From contig CM055093.1 of NCBI GenBank assembly GCA_029204225.1, positions 24,471,912-24,535,911 of the forward strand: a stretch of DNA of 64,000 bases. The letters run 5' to 3'. The stretch comes from Diphasiastrum complanatum (lineage: Eukaryota; Streptophyta; Lycopodiopsida; Lycopodiales; Lycopodiaceae). Position 1 is the stretch's first letter, and every line of letters starts with the position of its first letter. Positions 1 through 12,440 of the stretch are shown here, piece by piece. Under the pieces are notes generated by a model. It had not been told where the DNA came from. It ran no database searches and worked only from the letters and a program-made list of their open reading frames with translations. The position numbers and the translations under genes are program-made.

Positions 1-609
1 AGTGTCTAGGGCAATCCAGCAACAAATTCCATTGAGATACTCTCTCATATACTAGATGGGATGCCCAATGGATGCAAAAGCCCACCTACTTTTGGATGCT
101 CTGCCTTATTTACTTTGGACTTTTGACATGTCATCACATATTCTTGGACGTCCTTTCTATATCTAGTTGTAAGGAGTGTCTCTTTAGAAGCACACAAGTC
201 TTGTGAAGTCTTATATGTCCAACATTTGAACTATCATGGCACTCATAATGTATTTGATGCTTAGTGTCATCAACTATCAAGACACACTACATCTTTGTAG
301 AGTTAAATTATCATTCTCAATGTGAAATCCCAAATGTGCAACGTTCGGCACTTAAAAGTATACGGTGCCTAGTCTCATCAAGTATTGGGACACATATTAT
401 ACCTTTATAGAGGAAGTAGTCATCCTCAATGGTGTACCTTTTCCTCTTCCTTTAAGGTCATATTGTCAACACTAAGTTAAAGTGTACTTTTCAAAACCCC
501 ATTCTGAACACTAGGAGAATCTTGACTTATATTCTTTTGCTAATTGCTTGAGTGAAACAGTTGTCGGTGACTTAAGTCAAGCTGCTAGTCTAATGTGTTT
601 TGTTAACAG
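1..609. other. Upstream sequence of terminal exon, probably intron
   Basis: No convincing coding stretch is visible here. The right end reads as an intron 3' end (tgttaacag, AG at 608-609) leading into the exon at 610, so at least the right part is probably the last intron of that gene. A short motif recurs at about 264-300 and 366-400 (a 'gtgtcatcaa' phrase followed by 'gacacacta' or similar), suggesting a diverged internal repeat. Confidence 0.35.
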
Positions 610-758
610 GTTCTGATCAAGCTGGTGATGAAGATGGGTTCATTGAGGATTTGGAAATGCAGGAAGTTCAGGACAGGAGTAAACCTAAAAGAAAAAGGTT
701 GACAGGAAAAAGGCAATCAAGACATGACCCTTTCTTGAAAACATCAAAAAAAAATTGA
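610..758 (+). CDS. Terminal exon, unrecognised protein with basic C-terminus
   Basis: An open frame follows a good 3' splice site (AG at 608-609) and ends at TGA 756-758. The exon begins with the last two bases of a split codon and encodes 48 residues. The first part is acidic (SDQAGDEDGFIEDLEMQEV). The second is strongly basic, with a KPKRKR/TGKRQSR cluster resembling a nuclear or nucleolar localisation signal, ending ...HDPFLKTSKKN. The acidic-then-basic tail is typical of nucleolar or nucleic-acid-binding proteins, but I do not recognise the family. Upstream exons must lie left of the window. Codon choice and the splice site look real; no transposon motif is present. It could also be a pseudogene fragment. 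Confidence 0.5.
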
Positions 759-2439
759 GGACAGGACCCTAAATTGTTAGTTAAAGAGAGCTGCAAGTTC
801 CTGCTTGTGTATCTTTTCTGAAGTGATTTTGACCCTTTTAAAGTTCTAGTAGATCTTTCTGTGGTGATTGTTTCTACTAGTTGGTCATGAATAGTGGAGA
901 ACACAGATTCTTTAAAGAATGGATCTTATTTCTTAATTTTGATTATTTTTCCTGCCAAAAGGCTAATACCTTCATAAGTCTATGCTGCATCAAAAGGTTT
1001 TATGCATGTCTTTTTGCATATCAATCTCAATCTTAAAGGTGTTTGAAGGTCGAATTTTGTACTATTAGCTTTGAATGTTTCTGAAGTTCCTGTCATTATG
1101 TCATCAAAGATGCCATGATACAGTAGGCTAAGTACATTTGAAGGTAATGGTGCTTCTTAGTGAGGTAGCAAACTTGAAATATTTGACATTTGGAACCTCT
1201 CTCGAACTTTTATAAGTGTTTTCAGTTCCTCATACCTCTAATGTTTTACAGGATCTGGCTCCATTTAAAAATAGTACGTGCCGTGCACACCAATTTAGAA
1301 GTTCTACTATCATATGAATATTTGCTTAGCAGCAAATATAAAATAGTAAAACTTTTGCTACTTTATCATATATATAATTTCACTTAAATTGGAGATGCTC
1401 TCGAAAATTGAAAACATTCTGTTATGGTGAGTGAAAGAAAAAAGAAACAATTATAGTAGCGACATCTGTTAGATTGATATTGATGTCTACAACACTTAAC
1501 TATCAGCTTAAAAAAGGCCAAGGTTGTTTCATTGATTTACTGTGAGACATGTATCTCATGACATGGCCCTAATTTGAAACTTCTACCCAAGATGATGAAA
1601 CTCAAAACATAACTAAAGTAGGCCATGCATGTCATCACTTGTCAACACTTTGGATCCCCTAAGGTCATGGCAATATCAATTTGTTAGATCTGTTGTAGGG
1701 TTTATCTCTCAGTCCTCTTTGACATCTGCTTGCTCAACATAGAATGCAAACAAGCAATCTTATTACAATTTTAGTTAATGTTCCGAAATCATAAGTTTGA
1801 ATGTATAAAATGAATTATAGTTTATTACCTGTTTTGGGTGGGCTTTAACCAAATTTTTCTTTTGTGTAAATCTAAGAAATTTGTTCCCATTCGACTTACA
1901 TTTAGAGACTTACAAATCGCAATGGTAGTAGGGTGAGTTCCTACCCGGATACATAGCCTCAGCTTTTCCTGTGCATGGCCCCATGCAAGCTAAGAATATT
2001 TTCAAAAGTGCATTTCATTACTATTGATACTCTACACATGCCAATAGTCGTCCTAATCCATGCACTAGCTCCACATGTCATTGGGCCCTCACAAGGCTAT
2101 TAATAGAATTTCTGGCCTTGTTTGGAATAATGAGGCATAACCGACAGTCTCACGTACTCGAGTATCGAGTATCCAAGTCTAGGATTATGTCGAATCCTAT
2201 ATGTAGGACGTGAACGTAATAGGTAGGATATCAACAATTGGTGGAGGAGAAGGGGGTTGATCTTTTGGTGAGTATTGAAAGCAAGCGTTTTGGAGCAAAA
2301 CTTAGTTGGTGAGCTTTTTGGTACAAATTGTTAGACTTCTTGATGGTTTTCCAAAGCTGTCTCATGATCAACCTCCATAGCCAGGTGATCTACATTCACA
2401 ACATATACAAAACTTTGAGATGTGAAGCATCCTCTCTAT
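759..2439. other. 3' flank of terminal exon; no gene seen
   Basis: Sequence directly after the stop may contain the 3' UTR of the preceding exon. It is AT-rich with no long reading frame or transposon motif that I can name. Confidence 0.3.
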
Positions 2440-2915
2440 AAATCGAAGACTTGCCAATACATAGTATACCAACTTCTCAAGTTCGTGACCCAAAATCATG
2501 CTTTTTTGTTTCGTATGTAGGAGTCCAAATGTAGACAATTTCCTCACTTGCAGTAGAGGATCAATTAATTGTATGAGAGGACTTGTAGTGCGAGCAACTT
2601 GATCTTTGGATACTCTATGCCATACAACTATTGCCACAAAATGTGGGACCTCTAGCTGGCCTAAGCCTAAGCACCAACTCTCTTGAATTTGTTTTAGTCA
2701 TACTTGGCAATATTTACATATAATAATGACTTCTCAAGTTGGTGACTTAAAATCATGTTTTCTATGAGCCCAAATATAGACAAGTTCCTCTCATATGCAC
2801 TAGAGGTTCAATTCTATGAGAAGACTATTGTGAGCAACTTTATTTTTAGATACTCCATGTCATAAAACATGGGCTTTCTAGCTACTGTGAGCTTTAGCAC
2901 CAACTTTCTTTGATC
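2440..2915. repeat. Diverged two-copy tandem repeat
   Basis: Two successive blocks, about 2,440-2,690 and 2,700-2,915, share the same ordered phrases: 'acttctcaagtt.gtgac..aaaatcatg', 'caaat.tagacaa.ttcct', 'gagcaact', 'gatactc.atg.cata', and 'agcaccaact..ctt'. The copies differ by many substitutions and small indels, so the duplication is old. Neither copy has a convincing ORF. Confidence 0.6.
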
Positions 2916-5900
2916 ACTATAGTCATGTGTAATTGCAAGAGATGGGACTTAAGCAAAAATGGACGTGTCCATGTCATTGTTGTGAATCCTCTTTATTTCA
3001 ATGTCATCTTCTAATGAGCTGAAGATCTCTAAATTGTTGCGAACCCCATCTCCTCTATTGGATATCCAAAATTTGACTTAACCTCATTCACGAGAGAAAG
3101 AAATGGTCATATGTCTTAAATTGTAATAATAAAACTTGCAACTTAAAAAAAGAAAGAACTATAACATGAATAAATCCAATTTGGAATGCAACATTTGAAT
3201 AACACGAATAGCTAATCAATAAACATGAATATGATTGAATGTTTATTTAGGCATGAACATACTTGTCAAATAAATTCACATCTATTTGGTATCCTTTATG
3301 TATATGAGCATGACTTTCATTAAAATGAAATCTAGGTGCTAGTGTGCTATTTCTACCCTACCTAGCTTGCTCGAAAGACTTATGCTATGTCAGTCCTAGA
3401 GCCATCCTATGACAACCACTCACTCACCATCATGTGTCAGCCTCTTGGTAACGAATCTCAAAACCTATGTATCTCATAATGTTTTGCCACACATGATAAC
3501 TTCGCTATATGTTCTATATGTGACTCATGCTCTATATAGGGCCTCCAATGCGATCATCAAAAGAGAAACTTCCTCTCTAAGCATTATGATATTAAAAAAG
3601 AGGACACCCCAACAACTATCATCTCGACCCATCATCTAAGATATTTGAGCAAATGAGTTGGAAGCGGACATGCATGTGGAAGAATCAGAGTTTGACCATG
3701 GCCAAAAGCATGAGCTGGGAAGGCACTTCTATGAAATGATTTTGTCAATAAACTTGTGACCATCAAGGACTTCATTCCTTTAGCCCAAAAGGCTTAGGAC
3801 TAGCAAATGTAGTAATCCTCCATGGTTCTATACTCCATGTTGACAATGTTTGTGCCTATGGGTACCTCCATATCTTTGACTAGAATGTTTTCTCATACAT
3901 CAATGCAACCAATTGTTGTGCACCTTCTAATGCCTTTGACTCCTAAATTGCTTAAATGACTCACTAGTCCCTCACGTAGTCTAGTGTTTGATATCCCACA
4001 ATAGTCGTACTTAAAGCTCCTAGTACCTGAGATACATAATGTTTGAGCATCTCCACACCTTCCATAGAGGGTACTTGCAACAACATAAATATGATATTCT
4101 ATGCAATGGAAAATACAAAAACCCTAGTAGTTAAAGTCCACTCTTCTTTAGGGTGGTTTTTAAGTTGTTTTTCTTGCTTTGCACATACATTGTGTTTCAT
4201 CTCTTAGTTTGCAGTTTGTTTGCTTCGATTGGTTTTTTCTTTTTTGCATAACGAGAAAATGTCTTAGTGCATGACTTAGGGTACAAAGTACTGTTACTTC
4301 CAAAACATATGCCTTTTTGCTTTGATTGGCATGTTCTCAAAGATTTAGTAAAAAATGGCTACATTTTTTTTATATTTTTCTATAATACGAGCCCACAATA
4401 TCATATTTTTTTAAAATGAGAATATTAGAGGGTTAATAATCTATAAAGTTAAAACCAGGTTTAGGAAATAATATAAGAATTCCTATTGTATTGTCAATAA
4501 TGAACTCACAAGTAACTATTCTAAGAAGATCAAATATCTATCCATCATCTAAATTGCACAAAAAATATCATTATAATAGCTTGCTTTACAAGACACATAT
4601 TAAATTCAACAAAACTTCTAAATAAAAAATGTACCATGAAATTTGATTTGCCAAATATTCTTGTATTGTGTCTTCATCATCATCAACACCTCCAAGCTAG
4701 CCCCAAGCTAGCCCATGAAGCACCACAAGCCCAGACAGCAATCAAGGTAACATCTCCAAGATAAGCGCAAGGACAAGCCGGCTCTCAATTGAGTACAACA
4801 AGACCTACTCAAGTTAGAGCAATTAATAAAAGGCAAAGAATGGGTCAAAGAGATGGCAACCACCACTAAGTCCACAATGTACCAATGATCCTCGTACTTT
4901 GCTACTAAATCAAAGAGCACAGACAAGATCTAGGGAGTTTGAAACAAAGTATTCAATGATAGCAATTTATAGTGGCTTTCTCCTCCCATTTACCATCATA
5001 AAGCTCAAAGGGCCAGGAAGCAGCAATGTTGCCAAAGCTTGAACACCAATCGACATGGAAAACATCCACATAAAAAGAAAAAAAAAATAGCCCTACTAAA
5101 CATTTTCACGCATTGTACAAACCAAGGACAATCAATGTTTTAACTACAGATCACACTATCGATTGAAACCGTAGGCAAATAAAGAAATAAAGCCCCTAGG
5201 TCTCCACCAAGACCAACACCAATCTAATGATAGAGGCCCTAGATACAGTTAATTGTCTAAGTTGCAAAAGGAGGAGGAACCAACACCTTGAAAAGGTCAT
5301 CAAAGAAAAGGATTGAAAACATAAGGGCCTATTGGAGGAAGGAAACCAAAATTACTCGTGTGTAAATGATAAGGCTATGTTTATTACCACAAGAACCTTT
5401 TCCTGATTGTTGTTAGGAGGAATTACTTGCATAGTACACTCTTGTAACATTAGACAGTGTGAAGTACTTTGATGAGCAAGCCTTGAGATACTTTGATTTA
5501 GACAGGTATAGTAGGAGGGATTTCTTAACCCTACGGGCCATAGCAAGTATCCTTAGCTACAATGTCATCTTTGATATCGTTTTGCAAACTATCACCACCC
5601 TAGAGTGATAACCCAAAATTTTGAATAGGAAGACTCAACTAATCTAGAATTGGAGTTCCATCTCAGAATGATCTCGTGATGATGTAGGACCTACAAGCTA
5701 ATGTTGCCAAGAAAAAGAAAAGCACAATTTGCACAAGATGCATTAAAAAAATAATTCTCCATGGTACCAATACACCTATAAAAAATGTTGAAAATAAAAA
5801 GATGAGGGCACATCCAAATTAGACGCATCGAAGATGATGAGCACCAAGTTGTTACCTATTAACTCTAGCAAACCATCAACCTTGCAAACTAAACTCGTAG

Positions 5901-6681
5901 CCACCTTATGTGAGATAACATGGGAGTGAAATCCGACAACATAGATTTTCCTAGACAACATTGGAATCAATACGTCAAAAAATTTCATGCAAAGCTAGTT
6001 ATTCCATAATGTGGTCAAAGGGATCCAACAAGGTTGGCTGAACTGGTTAGCTTGGCATCCAAAGTTTCTTTTGTCTCAAATTCAATTCTCCATTGGAAAC
6101 CAAAATGCATAATGTGATCAAAAGGACTGTACCTTACATGATATTGTATAGCTCTTACCGTAGGCCAAAGGAGAAACATAAATTAATGTTGAAGCCAACC
6201 CACCCACTTTCTAGTGCTAGCCAGGGTTATAAACCATTGAAGATAGCTCATCCAAGGAAAGAAAAAAAAAAATGAGTCTACATGCAAAACAAGTCCATAC
6301 ACCCAAGATTGAAGATTCAAAGGAGCTACTCATGCATTATATAAATTGGTTTGGTTGGACTTATCTGGATTTTAAGGGCATCTCAACAGAAGGGGTACGT
6401 CTATCATTGTAACATCCCCAATATTTATAGCTCATTCAACAAGAGTTGACGATGAATTACATGATGTATGCATATTCTAGATAGACAACATTTTCAAATG
6501 GGTTGCTAACATTGTTGAATTTCTATTGTGAGATTGACCAAACCCTCTTCTATCTTCTATAGCCCATTGAAAACTTAAAATCAAACTTCCCCTTATCAGT
6601 TAATTGTTGGGGCACTTATATGACGGGTTTTAACCACATCTTACGTCGTCATATATTATCCCAAGAAGTAGCACCTTGTAA
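2916..6681. other. Long AT-rich intergenic stretch, nothing recognised
   Basis: About 3.8 kb without a coding frame that shows a known motif on either strand. The small frames present are broken at random and have no codon bias. It probably consists of very old transposon debris. Confidence 0.35.
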
Positions 6682-6935
6682 AGATTGCTAGTCGAGCATC
6701 TTGGTGTCACTAGGTGATAGGGCCAATTTTGGCTTTAGAGGTCAAATAGTCAAGTACACATGTTTTGTCATGATTAGGCCAAAAGTCAATTGTGATGTAC
6801 CTCGAGCTAGTTAGGTTGCTTACAAGTGTCCAAGTTATATTTGATGAGTGATCAAGTCAATGTGTTGGCAAAAGTCAAAGGGTCCGATCATAAGTGAGTT
6901 TTTGAGTCAATTGTGAGATCAATCAATTTTGTGAG

Positions 6936-6982
<47 letters not shown>

Positions 6983-7086
6983 CCGAGAGCAAAATTGGTC
7001 TATTCTCTCTCTAACCGAGGAGAGGAGCTTATTTTGCCTTAGTTTCTTCATGAAGCTGTTCCACACGTGTGAAACACCTTTGGTTA
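6682..7086 (+). repeat. Direct repeat copy A (pairs with 9,733-10,111)
   Basis: The block from 'agattgctagtcgagcatc' to 'cacacgtgtgaaacaccttt' is repeated almost identically at 9,733-10,111. The main length difference is a CT microsatellite (6,941-6,980), which is much shorter in the second copy. Copy A continues rightwards past the point where copy B is cut by copia sequence, so the true repeat may be longer. The palindrome cacacgtgtg occurs at its right end and again at 7,213. The two copies bracket the HUH relic at 7.95-8.86 kb. Confidence 0.8.
6941..6980. repeat. (CT)n microsatellite
   Basis: An uninterrupted CT tract of about 40 bp inside direct repeat copy A. The same position in copy B carries only a short CT run, so the tract has expanded or contracted since duplication. 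Confidence 0.95.
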
Positions 7087-7949
7087 TGAATGTATGCATG
7101 TAGATTTGCCTCTTTGCCTTAGAAGTTGTCATTGATCTTGGATTTCAATCAATAGATGATCTAAAGTGCAAAAGCATTGCTTAGGAGATTAATTTCACAC
7201 ACTAGGGCATTCCCACACGTGTGAATTTTCACACACCATATGTTGTCTTTTTGTTGGATCATGGCCAAAAGAAACTCCCAAAACTCACAAAAAATCTACT
7301 TGTAGAATGTCAAAACATAGGCTTGATTGTGTCAAGGTAGTTGGGGCCCCATAGACAACCTAGCATCAGGTAGCTGAAATACTTGTTCTAAATGTTGTAT
7401 TTTTTTATTGGAAAGGTGGACTAGCTTGGATATCCAAAAGAGTTCTAAAATTTTAAAGACACACAAAAATATCCACCCATATGCTAGATCTAGATAAAAT
7501 TAGGATCCGATCATAAAGTTGCTAACCTTGCATGCTTTGACATCTTTGGAAGTAGTAGATCCAACAAAGTCCTTAACTGATATTAGAATCATGTTCATGG
7601 CTAACATGATGCTAAATATTATGTTGGAGCAACCAATTAGATGTCAATAATTTTCTATGATAGAATTATCTAGGTATGATGGCCAAGGTGATCCAACTTG
7701 ATTTCTCCAACAATACAAAGATTTTCAATAACTACAAAGGTGATGAACCCAAGAAAATATTGCAACAATAGAATTTACGCTTTGTTGACAAACATTGCCA
7801 GATATTGCTAAAACAATCTTGAGCATTGTCTAGAAAAGGCAAGAGGCTCCCTCAAGATTGTTTTCATCATGATAATCAAAACCCCAAATTAACGCATTGT
7901 CTAGAAAAGGCAAATTTACATTACTAGGAGAAGTTTATAAAACCAGCAT
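7087..7949. other. Spacer between repeat copy A and HUH relic
   Basis: No gene is seen. A short phrase, attgtctagaaaaggcaa, occurs twice (about 7,826 and 7,897). The right part may be the decayed 3' end of the minus-strand HUH relic, but I cannot align it to anything. Confidence 0.3.
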
Positions 7950-8860
7950 AGAATCAATTCACATTATATCTGAGAAGTTTACCAGACTCCACATCATTGT
8001 CACCAACTCCATTACACTCCATAATAGGATCATAGGATTTTAGCCCACTAGCTTGGTTTATGCACTCATCTTGCATCTTTAAATTGTACAACTTATCAAA
8101 CTTTGGAACACAATTTCTTAATATATTGAAAATTTGAATCTTTTAGGAAAAAAAAATTCCCATCACATCTGAGATAGAGTCACTCATGTAGCTGCTGGAT
8201 ATCACTTACCAGTCCTGAGCATAGCCAAGAGAACTTGCGAAATGGTTGTATTGACCCTACTTTTCATGGGATAAACTGAAATATAAATTCTCGCTCGACC
8301 AATTTAGAAGTCTTAAGGACGCATGACTTTTTATCTCAGAAGCACCATACTTCATGTACTCTTCACGACCTTTTTCTATGTCACTTTGATCTACACCATA
8401 CATAACACATTGAAAGTGATCCTTTCCAAGATCTTTCATATCCCATCATTCCATGCCAAGTATGAATTTGCTTTTATCTGAAGTACCAACACAACGCCAA
8501 GTTGCCAAACGGATCTTCTTTCGTCCAATAGACATATTGCTTGAGTAAGTGATTCACCTAGAGGATGCAAAGCATTCACAGATAATTTGAAAGTGTAGAT
8601 GCAATGCATGTGTCCTCTCTCAAGCCCACAAAAACTAGCAATGCATTCACCCCTCAAAATATTCTCAATTATGGATATGAGCTTGGCATTGACATCACAG
8701 CTAGCAATGCCAACCATTACACTTGATTCATGCATTTTTTTTGGTTTCTCGTACTGCTCTTGAGTTCGGCACACGTCTTTACCTTCATTTTTTCACAACC
8801 TGCTAAAATTTCAGACTCATCATTCACTTCACAATCTACAATTCCCTTATTGGCCTACTT
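7950..8860 (-). pseudogene. Decayed HUH (Rep-type) endonuclease gene, Replitron-like
   Basis: Read on the minus strand, several frames line up in order with a plant and algal protein family I know by its motifs. First comes an acidic stretch (IVDCEVNDESEI, about 8,830-8,790). Next is CGLERG-HMH (about 8,620), giving a His-hydrophobic-His (HUH) motif. Then comes MMGY..KD.GKDHF (about 8,450-8,420), with the Tyr and Lys spacing of a Rep motif III. After it are DIEKGREEYMKYGASEIK (about 8,375-8,325) and LLAMLRTGK.YPAAT.V (about 8,225-8,165). HUH endonucleases nick single-stranded DNA for rolling-circle-like replication or transposition. The gene is dead: at least two frame changes (one at the GY motif) and several in-frame stops where Trp is expected. 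Direct repeats flank it. The family name Replitron is from memory; the motif order is what I see. Confidence 0.55.
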
Positions 8861-8897
8861 TCGAACATTATGAATACATTAATAGATGCGAAGCCAA

Positions 8898-9034
<137 letters not shown>

Positions 9035-9079
9035 GCATTACACTTCAAGCCAAGAGTGTCAATAGGGAAAAGTGTCACC

Positions 9080-9141
9080 AAGGCATTTTCATACTCGAGA
9101 GGAGACTTGTCTAAGAAAAAAAAAAGGTATGAAAATGCCTC
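9080..9141. repeat. Small inverted repeat (hairpin)
   Basis: The 14-mer aggcattttcatac at about 9,080 is exactly inverted as gtatgaaaatgcct at about 9,128, with a loop of about 34 bases. Confidence 0.7.
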
Positions 9142-9289
9142 TCTCTTGGGTAGAGAGAGAATCCAATATCAAGAACTCGAGTGTAGAGAGAAACCAATTT
9201 GACTCAAAATGTTTAGAAATCTCATAACTCCAGAAACTTACATTACAAATTAACTAAGTCACATATAAGTGGTAATCTAATGTGAAGGG

Positions 9290-9540
9290 GAGCGAAACAT
9301 GATTAGACCCCTTCTTTTCCTCTTCTGAACATGATTGTTTGAGTGACTTATGAGCCCTCAAACTTGATTGGGCCAAATTGATGAATATCTCTTTTTTGAT
9401 TGGACTCTAACTCTCATGCCAACACATAGAGACATGTCACACACCAAATCTCATCTTGACAAATGTCAAAAGCCTAACTTGGCTCGAGCTACATCACTTT
9501 CTACTTTTGGCCTAATCATGAGCCCATATTTCTCCTAATT
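9290..9540 (-). repeat. Inverted, diverged copy of the 6.7/9.7-kb repeat
   Basis: Phrases in this block (gccaacaca, cctaact, ctcgagctacatcac, cttttggcctaatcatga) are the reverse complement of phrases in the same order in the direct repeat at 6,682 and 9,733. Conservation is lower than between those two copies. Copy B is therefore preceded by an inverted relative. Confidence 0.5.
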
Positions 9541-9732
9541 CACAATTTTTATTAGTAAAAAATCATTTAGTGGCATAGAAAGAGTAGCACACCATGTGAA
9601 AAATTGTCAAAATCTATCTTGGTTATTTTATGATTATATGTTTGTGAGTACATTTCACATGTGTAGAGCATGTTCCCACGTGTGTAAAATAGTTAGAATT
9701 AGTTTATAATGTTGACTTTAGGGCTGCCATAG

Positions 9733-10111
9733 AGATTGCTAGTCGAGCATCTTGGTGTCACTAGGTGATAGGGCCAATTTTGGCTTTAGAGGTCAAATAG
9801 TCAAGTACACATGTTTTGTCATGATTAGGCCAAACGTCAATTGTGATGTACCTTGAGCTAGTTAGGTTGCTTACAAGTGTCCAAGTTATATTTGATGAGT
9901 GATCAAGTCAATGTGTTGGCAAAAGTCAAAGGGTCCAATCATAAGTGATTTTTTGAGTCAATTGTCAGATCAATCAATTTTGTGAGTATTTCCTTCTCTC
10001 TCTCTACCCGAGAGCAAAATTGGTCTATTCTCTCTCTAACCGAGGAGAGGCGCTTATTTTGCCTTAGTTTCTTCATGAAGCTTTTCCACACGTGTGAAAC
10101 ACCTTTGGTTA
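9733..10111 (+). repeat. Direct repeat copy B
   Basis: Nearly identical to 6,682-7,086. Homology stops at about 10,111, exactly where sequence shared with the copia LTR at 17.2 kb begins, so the copia element seems to have landed in this copy. Confidence 0.8.
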
Positions 10112-10675
10112 CTTTGAGCACTTCGAAGCCTTTCATCGCGATTCAATGATGTGAGGCTCTGATGGAGTGACTGTCGATTAGGCCGGATGAAGCTACTGCT
10201 TCATACCGGTGTTCTATCCTCCTCCGATTGATAGTGCAGATTTGATGTAAAAGTTTATAAGCAGTGGATAATGTTAATCAACTAAGATTGAGAAACAACA
10301 AAAGTATAACTCCGGGCTTCGGCCTTCAAGCTTCAGGGACTTCGTGGGTGACCACAATCTTCTTCGTTGCGGTTTGCCTTCATCGCCTTTGGGACTTCAG
10401 CCTTTGGCCTTCGACATTCAGCCTTTGGGACTTTGGCCTTCGACCTTCGTTGCCTTCGCTCATTGACCGCATGCTGGTGCCTTGTGGTTCCCTGGCGGTT
10501 TCTCTTGGCTTCATTGGTCTTCACAACTTTGACTCTGCGGTGTGCTTCCATTGAAGCCTTTTGTAGGACTTATCAGTTGCCTGTGGTGGCCTTCATTGAG
10601 ACCGTTGGCATTGCGGTTGCGGACGATTGCGATTTCTACTTGTGGGCAGTTGTCGTGCATTTCTGCAGATAATGG
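10112..10675 (-). repeat. 3' LTR of copia-1 (internally deleted)
   Basis: Two blocks match the LTR at 17.23-18.28 kb in the same orientation: about 10,112-10,310 (gcacttcgaag ... aacaacaaaagtataa) and about 10,310-10,675 (the cttcgg/ggactt-rich block to cagataa). Relative to the right LTR, about 460 bp are missing between the blocks and about 30 bp at the left end. The cttcggcctt-type simple phrases create spurious ORFs on both strands. Confidence 0.6.
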
Positions 10676-10749
10676 CTCACAAGCTAGAAAAGCTTTGTGG
10701 TATCCTTGTGATTCCCAGGATAGCCCTTTGCCTTTCAAACATTGCCTCA

Positions 10750-12440
10750 TCTAAAGGCTTAGTGAAGATGTCGGCCACCATCTGCTTGGTTGAAATGAAA
10801 ATGGTCAGAAATTTGACTCTTCATGTTTTTAATCAGCATCAAGGAATTTCCTATCATCAGGGAATCATCCACGAAATAGGTCAGTATCACAATCTCTCAA
10901 CCAGATCCCTAATCAAGTGATCTTTGATAGCAATGTGTTTTGTTTTTGAGTGAAACACAAGATCCTATGTCAGATGTATCGTAGATGTGTTGTCCATGCG
11001 TAGGATCAGTGGCTCGTTGGTGCTTTCTCCCAAACAATCTAGAAATTGTCTGAGCCATGTCAATTCATTAGTCATTTTGGCTGCAGTAACATTTTATGTC
11101 TCGCAAGATGATTCGGCAGTTATTGTCTGCTTTCTGCTGATCCAAATAACAATTGCATTGGCTGCTATCGTGCATCCTCCTGAGACACTTTTGGAATCAT
11201 CTTTGATGATGCCCAGCTTGCATCACTCTAGGACTCTATTTGGACTCCTGCATCTTGAGAATAACAGAGTCCATAATCCTTGGTGCTCTGTAGGTACTGC
11301 AAGATTCTCTTGGCAATCTTCTAGTGTGTCAGTCCTAGATTTATGTTAAATTGGCTCAATTTGAACACTGCGTAAGCAATGTCCACCGGCCTTGTAATAT
11401 CTGCCAAGTACATCAAAGAACCAATAAGCCTCCTGTAAGGCTTATGCTACATTGCCTCTCAATCGACAATGTCTCTGGGACAGTCTTCACTTGTCAGTAT
11501 TGTGCCAGGTATCATAGGAGTATTTACTCCCTTGCAATCTATCATCTGAAAATCATCGATTATCTTCTGAATGTATCTTGACTAGTGTAGATACAATCTT
11601 CCACCTTCAAAATCTCTGTCAATTTGCAATCTTAGGTAGCATTTTGCTTCTGCTAGGTCCGATATTTCAAAGTGCCTTGAAATATTCTACTTCACCTGTG
11701 CAATCAATTTGTCGCACCTTGACAAGATCAGTGTGTCATCTACATAGACACCAATAATAATGATCTCCCCATCTATGACTTTCACATAGACGTTGTAATC
11801 AACCATTAAAGGTTGAAAACCTAACGATCTTAGAGCTGATCATTTTTCTTGTACCACTGCCTAGCAGACTGTTTGAGTCCATAAATGTATCTCTGCATTT
11901 TGTAGGCATAGTTAGGAAATGTCTCATAGGTAAAACCTGGTGGCTAGTCCATATAGACTTCTTCCTTCAGATCACCATGCAGAAGGTCCGTCTTTTTGTC
12001 TACAATATGGATTTTCAAATTGTAGGCTGCTGCATAAGCAAATAAAATTCGTATAGATGTATGCTTGACTACAGAGGAAAATGTTTCGGTGTAGTCAATA
12101 CCATGCTTCTATGAAAATCCTTTGGCAACAAGCATGTCTTTGTATCTTGATACATTGTCATCTGATCCATATTTGTATTTGTAGATCCATTTACACTTGA
12201 CAGTCTTTCTATCAGTTGATATTGGTTCAAGAGTCTAGACCTTGTCCTTCTTCATGGAGTCCATCTCTTCTTCCATGGCTTTTATCCATCTGTCCTTGTC
12301 GGGACTATCGATGGCTTCTTCATAAGTTTGTGGTTCACCACCGAATCTAATGGGGTAAGGGAGTATGGAGAGCGCGAACGGAGAAGAGAGCAGGAATATT
12401 TGCAGAACAACTCTCCCATTGCAATGGGCTGCTAGATGCA
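10750..12440 (-). pseudogene. copia-1 reverse transcriptase and RNase H relic
   Basis: Minus-strand frames give the Ty1/copia polymerase in order. They are PQTYEEAI..DRWIKAMEEEM at about 12,350-12,245 (start of the RT domain), PPGFTYETFPNYAYKMQ..IYGLKQS at about 11,955-11,870, and the catalytic YVDD at 11,735-11,746. They continue with PYRRLIGSLMYLADITRPVD at about 11,436-11,370 and the terminal VADIFTKPL at about 10,752-10,778. The enzyme copies element RNA into cDNA. Many stops and frameshifts interrupt it, so it is inactive. To the right, homology ends near 12,440 and resumes as an integrase only past 14.7 kb. Confidence 0.8.

Noticed and set aside
5776-5988. 70-codon minus-strand frame
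   Set aside because: Isolated, no motif, no splice support; not different from chance frames in the surrounding 4 kb.
10264-10920. Cluster of overlapping ORFs on both strands
   Set aside because: They fall in the cttcgg-rich copia LTR, which is repeated at 17.9-18.3 kb with the same artefacts.
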